From the NCBI GenBank assembly GCA_025504975.1, contig JANUWI010000001.1, positions 5,022,001 through 5,086,000 on the forward strand: 64,000 bases of DNA, given 5' to 3'. The notes beneath the pieces are model-generated. The model saw only the letters and a list, made by a program, of their open reading frames with translations. It had not been told where the DNA came from and did no database searches. This document shows positions 56,590-64,000 of the stretch, in pieces. This stretch comes from Plenodomus lindquistii (Eukaryota > Ascomycota > Dothideomycetes > Pleosporales > Leptosphaeriaceae). Both the position numbers and the translations under genes were made by a program. The number at the start of each line of letters is the position of its first letter. Position 1 is the stretch's first letter.

Positions 56590-57646
56590 ACACGATAGTA
56601 GTGTATGAGACCGTGGAACTTGGTAGTATAGACCCCGTTAGTATCACAGTACTGCATCAGGATACTCTATGAGCCCATGTGGCTTCTGTATACGTGTGGG
56701 CGTGGTGTGGTAGTTGGCATCCTGGTAAGATACGTGCTGTATGCCTAATTTCACATGAAGGGCTCACTCGTCTATACATATTGTGCTTTGTGTCATTGGC
56801 ATGTGGCCGTGCGTCCATCCGATCCGACAATGCTTTCATCCAATCCAAGAATGCGAACTGAAGAGATCTGACTTGAAAACGTAGATTCTACCAAGGTGCT
56901 ACCCTCCTTGGTATGCTTTTGGAGACTGATAGTAAATGAAGTACATAGTGTATTCACCATGAGGATATACAAGAACTCTGCGCTCCGCCACATAAGTCTT
57001 GTAACCATAGGACTACCTAATGGTACCAACTTCTACTTGTTCGTTCAGCTCGTCAGCTCCATAGTATATTTTAGATTACCCAAGAGCACTTTTGTAAGTC
57101 TTGGAAAGTCTGTCTATTTTGAGCCCCGAGTTCGTGAAACTGTTCGGAAGAGCCTCATTCGATGTCTACATTGACGTTGTGATGTGCTATCGAGTACCTG
57201 TGCCCTTGCAGTGTAATTATTGTAGACAACATAATGCTATAATATGTTCAGTCCTGGGAGCGTGCATCAAACCTTCGATAATGTTCATTTGCGGCTCCAT
57301 ATGATCTGCACAAGGTAGTTCCAATGTACATTCAAAAGATCGCAATGCGGCTAGTCTGAAACCGGTCGTGTTACGAAAGATGCTAACATGTGTACTCTAA
57401 TCGAGGTAACAAGCGTTCTCAGTATAGCCTATCATACACGTTCCAATGCTGTTCAACCCGAATCTGTCCAATTTTGGCTGACATCACTTGTTCTTCCTAA
57501 AGTACTATCAACGCCTTTGTATCATGCTTGTGCCAAATTTCTCTTTTCGTTTTACCTCCTACGGAAACTTGGGGATATAGAAGCGGTGGAGTCGGACAAA
57601 GTGTAGTGTGGTAGTAGTGTTGCCGTAATGTTGCCATGATGTTGCC
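56590..57646. other. Convergent spacer between MPKV copy 1 and membrane-protein copy A
   Basis: AT-leaning sequence with no frame over about 92 codons that has a good start. The first 25 bp after the stop of copy 1 resemble the sequence after copy 2, including TGTAGACACG. Confidence 0.5.
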
Positions 57647-58274
57647 TCACGCCTCGACATCTCGCTCAGCAGCCCGTGAGTGTCCATCAGGCGAGAAGTA
57701 GGCCACGGCGTATGCGGCGAACGACGTACACGTTGGAATCGCGGTAACAAGTCCGCTGTCGAACGACGATTTCTGCATGGTGGAGACTAGACACATACAG
57801 AGACTGGCGACGACTACAGTCAAGAGGATGTAGCTACAATCCAGTTTGTTAGAACGATGTTGTGAGCTTTACGGTTTAGGGTGTTCTTACCGTGAGTGGT
57901 TGTGTACGCGATGACACTGCAGCATAAAATACGCTAGTGTTGAAATCGACCACGCTCCAAATACCCTGTGGCTGAATGTCAGCGGTAAAGAATTACGGCA
58001 GAAGAACGAGATTGGTGGACAGGAGTGTGTTCACTGGCGCAAGGGCTTGGGAAGGCTGGTAAGCTTACATCCAGGACGTTTTAGGACTGATCGCTGCATC
58101 ATTACGCATGATGAGCCACAGAACACTCGTGACACCCATTACGGGCCCTACTAAAGGTCCGCAGGATGTAACGAAACATTGGCCAATGGCAAGTAAGATA
58201 TCCAATATAATACTAAGTATTTTCTGGAAGTGATCTTGTTGATTGGCCGTAGCGTGCGATAGTGATTGGCCCAT
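57647..58274 (-). CDS. Small multi-spanning membrane protein, copy A
   Basis: Three exons on the minus strand: 58274-58069, 57965-57891 and 57833-57647, giving 155 residues. Introns (103 and 57 bp) have good sites (GTAAGC..CACAG, GTAAGA..TGTAG) and restore phase. Four hydrophobic segments are visible: ILSIILDILLAIGQ, VGPVMGVTSVLWLIM, FGAWSISTLAYFML and YILLTVVVASLCMCLV, plus a fifth weaker one (FAAYAVAYF) near the end. There is no signal peptide. I do not recognise the family. A second, damaged copy lies at 61372-61873 with the same exon structure, which is the main evidence that the gene model is correct. It is convergent with MPKV copy 1. Confidence 0.65.
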
Positions 58275-61200
58275 GATCCCGGTGGGTAGCAAGCGAGGCT
58301 GATGGGCACGCGATAGAGTACGCAGTGCTCACGGAAAGAACGTAGCTGCACACAAATGGTATGCCTCTACACTCTATGAAGAGTATTCGTGGTAGAAAAT
58401 TGCACGAGGGTACAACCCGCCCTCAATTGCAGTGGCTCCTTGTTGCGCGCTTAATATCTGTGGACCACAGATAGGTGAAGGGGTACTGATGGATAAACGC
58501 ACTAGTAGACACTATCGAGTCGTTCAACAACAATAGTGAGCTAAATGATGAAGTCGTGAGTTTGGACTGCTCTTGTGTTTTGGTAGTAGCACATCTGCAC
58601 TGGTTTATGTTGCAGCAGAGCCGCGGTATTGTGGTTCGCATTTTCGCAAAGCAGGCAAATTCAGGCAAACCAAGGATTTTCCATAGGCCATTAGCTGCGC
58701 GTTCTCGGACAGGGGATCAACCCTGTCATTCAATTGCGCAGGTGAGAGGCCCCGTTCAGTCTTGCTACGAATGCGTCCGCAGAAGACGATGTCTCTAGCA
58801 TTCATGATTGATTAGAGAATTTGATAGATTCGCTACCAAGCTTCTCAGAGAACTTTTAGGGGACTGACTGTGACACTATCTTGTATACCTGGTGGACGTG
58901 ACATCACGTTCTTATCCTTTTCTTCAGGAGCTCCTCCCTCGATCCTCCACGATCTACATTATGTCGTATTCAAAGCCCTTGTTTATGGTACGTGTAGCTA
59001 CCAACGTCACTTCTGCTACCCAAAGACGCTGTGCTCGTGAAAGGGGCTGTACATGAATAGATGACCTTGTGGCGCCGTTCTGAATCCATCTCCCCAACTA
59101 AACACAGACTCCGGGGTGCCGATCGCATCACGATTGGAGGACTTGATCGAACCAATCACTGATTTCGAGCATCAGTGTCGTCTCACGGGAACATGCTACT
59201 TATTAGCCAATTCGGTGTACGATCCCTACTTGTTTCTTGGAAATGCACAAAGTGCTTGAACTCTCAGCGAAAAGACGAAGCGATTCGGCTAGAAACGGGT
59301 CAACTGCCATGGCTCATACATACATGTTTCCTACTCCATGATGCAATGGCCAGAATCTTTGTGACGAGGTCTCGAATCTTAGCGGAGAAAAATTGCAATT
59401 ATAGGTTCGCCCAGTATACCCCCAATCTCCATAGCTTCTGCTCAAAGACCATTCAAAGTTCTAGTCTTCACCCTAAGATGTATCGTATCATGTGCGATAA
59501 AAATGAACACTAAAGATGGGACTATTTTCCATGGCATGGAATGAAGAATGGCATCGACGAGGTGCCAAAAGATTATAACTCATAGGTCATACTAGCAGCG
59601 ATAATAGTGAGCGATTGCTGCCTGTGATATGAGTCCGCTTCGTGAAGATGAACCAGAGTAAGCACACTGGTCCAGAAAGTGAAGCAAAAGATGAACACAT
59701 CGGGACTCCGGTTCTGGGATCTTACGAGGGCGATTGTGGTAAAGCCCCGCCACGGGGGTCGCACAGAACGGGAATTTCCTTCAAATCAAGAGCAGCGAGC
59801 AAAAGTCGCCGTGACTTCCTCGGTGGATAATGGGCAGCTTTAATACCGGTACTTGTCATCTTTGATTCGAATTCTATGAGAAGATTTCTATATGATCCAT
59901 GATTCATTGCAGACTTTGGAGATGGTGCTGAACTCCAGCGGAGGTGCAAAGCTTTAATATAGGACAGGTCAAGGATGGCTGTGCACTCAACGCCTGAAGT
60001 TTGCCAACCGGGACATTCGAGCAGTAATATACTTCACCGAATACTTTGATGACTTGATGGTGTCAGAACGGGCATTACCGTAAGCAGGGGTGTGCTGGCA
60101 GCCCTCTACTGCGTGCATGGTGGTCAGCAAGTCTAGTACCTCGGATAAAGAGTCCAGCCCAATGGTATTCAGCCTGACCTTGGAAAAGGATGGGCCACGG
60201 CAGTCTCTCCAGTTGATGCCAAACCTTATGATTGGAAGGTATCACGGGCGGTATGCCAGATCGAGGGGTTGCTCCGGTGAAGACAATAGCAGCAAGTTTT
60301 TGTTTAACAGCAAATCAGATGACTTGAAAGCTTAGCACGAACGGTGTAAGTAGATAGTGGGAGTTTTCCGGTGAGTCTGACACGTCTATTAGGATTGCTA
60401 CTGGCGAGATTCCTTGGAGAAGACTGAAAACCTACTGCGCCACAAGATTGCCAACACATGTCTGCAAGACTGTGACATTTGGCAGGAATACTGTCCGCCA
60501 ATTGAACCTGCATTTGGCTCACTCGAAGAGCGGCACGGGCGAGACATAGCTGCATACATGCCTTAGACTAAAACCTGCGCGATTATCCGAGCAAAAGCTG
60601 TATGCTGTGTCCATTGATTGTTTCCCTTATCTCCAAGTTACCCGCAGTACTTCTTTGAGGGGGAAATTTGATGTGACATTCTATGGCGGGAGTGCGCTTG
60701 GACTGAGCTCGAAGGACCTCCAAATCAAGTGGCGGAAAGGGCCACAAAACTGCCTGCGATATGATGCCTGCACCTCTCTGTGTAGAAACATGTAGGTGCG
60801 CATCTGGCTTGCCATTCTGACCCGACCCTGAACATCTGTGCGCTCTCGGCTAGCTCACCACGGCCACACCCATGCACGAACGGTTACATACATCAAACCT
60901 CGACCTTCACGGTTCCGAGACTGAATTAGATATCAGTATGGGTTCTCGACGTTGAGAAGTTCATACATCTGCACAAGCCCACGCTATCTTACATCTGCCG
61001 CCCAACCATGCCCTCTGGCTTGCACGTCAGGTGCCGAGTCGCGCCGCCAACGCGATTGTATTCTTTCAGGCAGACTATGGTAGGGAAAGAGCTCACTTTT
61101 CTGTCTTCGAGATCTTCCCTAGTAGAGTTTGGCATGGACTTCAATCTCGCTGCTCTGCAGGTAGCTTCGAGGATGAATTCGTGTAAAGTTCGCATTTCGC

Positions 61201-61371
61201 CACGTCGCAAGTGATGCACAGGAACGAAAATGATCAATCGATAAAGAAATCGTTCATCTCCTAATCTGTATCTATGCTACCGCCTTGAAGAAAATCATCC
61301 TCAATCAGATCCTTCACCACAAAGTCCCTTAACCGTCTTACACCTCTTCTACCGTCTGGCCGTCCACCACG
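58275..61371. other. 3.1-kb interval between the two membrane-protein copies
   Basis: Short frames only (mostly under 85 codons, up to about 112), on both strands, none with splice support or family resemblance. No transposon termini, long repeats or further remnants of either paralogous family were found by eye. Confidence 0.45.
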
Positions 61372-61873
61372 TCACACGTCACACCACCATCCATCAACTC
61401 CCATAGAGCGACGTGGATAGAAGTACGCTACAGTATACGCCGCAAAAGACGTACACATTGGAATTGCAGTAACCAAGCCAGTTTCAAATGAAGACTGCCG
61501 GGTAACGGATACCAGACACATGCACAGGCTAGCAAACACTACTGTCAGGAGAATATACCTGCTTTGGTCAAATTGGGGCTGAACGCGATAACCAGGCATG
61601 ACTTACAGCGAGTGATTGATAACACGCTGACATTGCAGTATAAAATATGCCGATGTTAGAATCAACCATCCACCTGATACCTGTGCGTGATGTTAGTATT
61701 GAAAAGGCAGAGTTGATGTGAATGGCTTGGTAAGCTTACATCCAAGACGCTTTGGGACTGACGGCTGTATCGTTACGCATAATAAGCCACAGGACGCTGG
61801 TAACACCCATGCCGGGCCCAAGTAGGTTTCCCGAAAGTGCAGCAAGGTTTTGCCCAATCAAAATGATTTCCAT
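61372..61873 (-). pseudogene. Small multi-spanning membrane protein, copy B, frameshifted
   Basis: Exon equivalents on the minus strand are 61873-61740, 61680-61607 and 61558-61372. Exon 3 is 187 bp, identical in length to copy A. Exon 2 is 74 bp where copy A has 75: one G is missing right after the acceptor (CACAG|GTATCAGG here against CACAG|GGTATTTGG in A). Spliced as in A, the frame shifts and stops after six codons (TGA). Conserved pieces are GMGVTSVLWLIMRND, SAYFILQCQRV, YILLTVVFASLCMCLVS and GLVTAIPMCTSFAAY. The N-terminus is 24 codons shorter than in A. It is either a recently broken gene or one using an unseen alternative splice. Confidence 0.6.
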
Positions 61874-63110
61874 CAAACCCCAATGGACAAGAAGGCTATG
61901 CTAAGCGGGCTGAGTGGCTGGGGTGTGGGGCGGGGCGAGTAATTCGTCCACAGCGGTAGCAGGCATAATAAACGTGACAAACACCACCACGAGCATCAAC
62001 CGCATTGAGACACCGGATTTTGAACCAACAAGTCTCTGTGATATAGCCATACTGGCTAACGTACATCAAGTATGAATCGTGAAGATACACAACAACGAAA
62101 CTGAACGTATGATCGTAGATGGTACGACGACGTTTGATGTTAGTAATTTTGGATCCAATAACGATATGAGAAAGCAATGTGGAGCTCAATCGGACCTTAA
62201 ACACTTAGTCACAGATCGTAGGTAGGTAACGGCATCAAAAAAAGGGGCGAGAACCATGTGCAGTAATCCGGTGCTCTACAGCGGGGCATGGCAGCCATTT
62301 GTGACCGACAATGGGCAACATGATGAGAAGGAAGGCTCATATTCAGCACGATAAGAATGGAGCTGGACAGCGGGATGCTGATATCATGGCGTTGCTGCGC
62401 CATGCTATCAAGCCTTCGTGACAAAACATTCGTCCACGGGTTCTCGTAGGTCGGACCTCGACTGGATAAAGTTAGCCATTGCAAGCCCATTCCGGCAACA
62501 GGAGATTATGAAGCTGTTTCAAAAGTCCATTGCGTCATCATGTCAGCTTCGCTAGCCCAGTATTTACCTTGCAGGCAGAAAAGCCGTTGTGGGGTTTGGC
62601 CCATTTATATACTGGACAACGATTCAAAAGCGTCAGGTTATCAGCTTCGTGCCACGGATTCTCATCTTCAGTGGCGTCTCTTATTTTACTCTGACTGATT
62701 CTGTTCTTTCCTCATCCACAATAAGTTTGGAATAGGGTGGATTGGCCGGCACATCGGTGTTTTCCTCTCTCACCAGATGGTGTTGCGGACTGTCCAATCT
62801 TTTACAAGTTCCAAAGCCCGAATCTCATTCACGTGTAGTAGGGAGTCCTCATGTACTTAGGCATCGGCGAGATGTACATTTTACTCAGTTGTCAAATCAT
62901 GTTCGTCGTCGGGTGAAGATGTAATGGTAGCAGCGTTCACCTTCACCTGTGATGACCGCGCTATTAGACACGGTCGCACGAACTAGTCCGTTTGCTCAAC
63001 ATCTATCGTAATTCTGATCACAAAATTGCATGAAGTTCCTGCCACATTCCCTCGCCTCGACCCTACGACTTCTTCTGACCCTTATCAATCTCGCAATTGC
63101 GACGCCCACA
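61874..63110. other. Divergent spacer between membrane-protein copy B and MPKV copy 2
   Basis: A minus-strand frame of 93 codons (ATG at 62490, ending 62209) is open but has no partner exons or family. The last 85 bp before 63111 match the leader of MPKV copy 1 in layout and sequence (TTCCTGCC.., ..GCCCAC(C/A)ATGCC). Confidence 0.45.
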
Positions 63111-63896
63111 ATGCCTAAAGTCAACAAGAAGCTTCTCGCCGTCTCCAAGTACATCACCATCACCTTTGAGGGCTCCAAGCACGCCGTCGAGATCTTCAAG
63201 CACCAATCCCAGACCGAAACCTACCACGAGATTCACAAAGCTCTCCCGCCTGTCTGCCACAGCTTCCGCATCACTGACGCCTCTGACAAGGCCCTCAGGC
63301 TGAACTACGAAAATCTCAAGACCACCGCCACCATCCTCGCTCACCGCACCGAACATCGCGAACAAGGCTCCGGTTCAAACAGCAAGAATGGGGTCAAGGC
63401 GTTCAGGTTTTTCGCCAAGATCATGGAGGTCGAGGACGTAGAGCACATTCTCCCGCAGGATCTTCGTCCCAGAATGCGCCCCGTAGGCAAGGAACTGTAC
63501 GCGGCGATCGCGCATAACGATCGAGATATTGTCATCATGGGAACGGAAGAGTGGCCGAAGATGTTCTTGACGACGCTGTACGACCTGAGCAAGATTACGA
63601 CGAAGAAGGAGGGCCATAAAATGGCGGTTGGGATGTTGCGCCGTGTTGTTGCGAAGCGTCAGGCCGATCGGGAGGAACAGCATCGTAAGGTGCTTGAGGT
63701 GATGACTGGTGACATCCGCAAGGCAATTGCGCTTAGGAAGTCGCAGCTCGAGGAGCTTGAGACGGAGTCTGTTGGTGTTCCGATGATTCAAAAGGGACCC
63801 GAGACGGCCAAGGGGGAGATAAAGACGGAGACGGACACAGCTGCCCACACCTTCGAAGTCGCGTTCAAGTCGACGCCCGACTTGGCAGAACAGTGA
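63111..63896 (+). CDS. MPKV-family protein, copy 2 (open)
   Basis: Single exon, 261 residues from ATG 63111; the frame opens further up with ATG 63030, adding 27 residues that look like a signal peptide (LRLLLTLINLAIA). MPKV is preferred as the start because copy 1 has the same start with a homologous, non-coding leader, but the longer form cannot be dismissed. Residues 1-75 alternate strands and one helix (ITITFEGSKHAVEI, then TETYHEIHKALPP, then YENLKTTATILAHR), suggesting a beta-grasp or ubiquitin-like fold; this is inference from pattern only. Residues 100-210 are helical with conserved EEWPKMFLTTLYDLSK and HRKVLEVMTGDIRKAI. A short acidic/Lys linker and a final TFEVAFKSTP shared with copy 1 follow. 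No known family, no membrane span. Confidence 0.65.
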   Translation: MPKVNKKLLAVSKYITITFEGSKHAVEIFKHQSQTETYHEIHKALPPVCHSFRITDASDKALRLNYENLKTTATILAHRTEHREQGSGSNSKNGVKAFRFFAKIMEVEDVEHILPQDLRPRMRPVGKELYAAIAHNDRDIVIMGTEEWPKMFLTTLYDLSKITTKKEGHKMAVGMLRRVVAKRQADREEQHRKVLEVMTGDIRKAIALRKSQLEELETESVGVPMIQKGPETAKGEIKTETDTAAHTFEVAFKSTPDLAEQ

Positions 63897-64000
63897 CACG
63901 AGCGGCTGTAGACACGTTAACAGTGTATAATGCCCTGGGAGCGGGTAGTATGGAGCTCGTCGGTATCGCGGTGTTGTGCCCAGACACTCGAACTACTGGC
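63897..64000. other. Right edge, 3' flank of MPKV copy 2
   Basis: The flank resembles that of copy 1: GAGCGGCTGTAGACACG here, GAGTGGTTGTAGACACG there. Copy 1 uses this TAG as its stop, while copy 2 stops five codons earlier. The duplication therefore extends past the coding region and may continue beyond the window. Confidence 0.5.

Noticed and set aside
62209..62490. 93-codon minus-strand frame upstream of membrane-protein copy B, considered as an extra 5' exon
   Set aside because: No matching sequence upstream of copy A and no donor/acceptor pair joining it to copy B in frame.
55600..63900. Repeat-induced point mutation as cause of the broken copies
   Set aside because: The nonsense codon is TGA at an aligned Lys, the second break is a one-base deletion, and no general excess of TpA was apparent by eye. 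A dinucleotide-index calculation would be needed to be sure.

Overview
The window is nuclear DNA of a filamentous ascomycete, most likely a dothideomycete of the Pleosporales type. The evidence is many short introns (about 46-120 bp) with GT..AG ends and CTRAY branch points, and proteins that resemble Pezizomycotina families: an Egh16-type appressorial protein, a HET-like protein, a cupredoxin membrane protein, and GAPDH and ATP synthase beta with fungal intron patterns. Placement at order level is inference from remembered protein similarity, not from a database search.

Layout. 1-393: the 5' part of an unidentified gene leaving the left edge on the minus strand. 3.9-5.6 kb: a short SPT23/MGA2-type transcription regulator. 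6.8-11.7 kb: a divergent pair, mitochondrial ClpX (-) and glycogen branching enzyme (+). 12.3-12.9 kb: a small gene or gene remnant. 14.6-21.8 kb: energy metabolism, with ATP synthase beta (+), cytochrome c oxidase subunit IV/Cox5 (-) and GAPDH (+). 24.1-27.0 kb: class II histone deacetylase Hda1. 28.5-29.9 kb: a cupredoxin-domain membrane protein. 31.1-32.4 kb: a Pho80-like cyclin. 33.7-36.2 kb: a protein I do not recognise. 37.1-40.3 kb: armadillo protein Vid28/Gid5. 42.0-44.8 kb: a HET-like/CxCG/membrane protein. 46.2-49.1 kb: a convergent pair, an Egh16-like secreted protein (+) and an amino-acid permease (-). 50.7-54.5 kb: an F-box-like protein (-), then Cdc123 (-) and the splicing factor Cwc21 (+) sharing a short divergent promoter.

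The last 9 kb (55-64 kb) differs from the rest. It is gene-poor and contains two paralogous families, each present twice: a family starting MPKV (55.6 and 63.1 kb, both +) and a small multi-spanning membrane protein (57.6 and 61.4 kb, both -). In each family one copy reads open and the other carries a break: an in-frame TGA in the first MPKV copy and a one-base loss at a splice junction in the second membrane-protein copy. This duplicated block is the best candidate for an undescribed system.

As expected for a fungal chromosome, most genes are independent units. Thematic links are loose: mitochondrial energy supply (ATP2, COX5, ClpX), carbon storage and glycolysis (GLC3, GAPDH, and Gid5, which belongs to a ligase that degrades gluconeogenic enzymes), and gene regulation (SPT23-like, Hda1, Pho80-like cyclin, Cdc123, Cwc21). 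Exon coordinates were derived by hand from splice consensus, phase and family knowledge; no transcript evidence was available.
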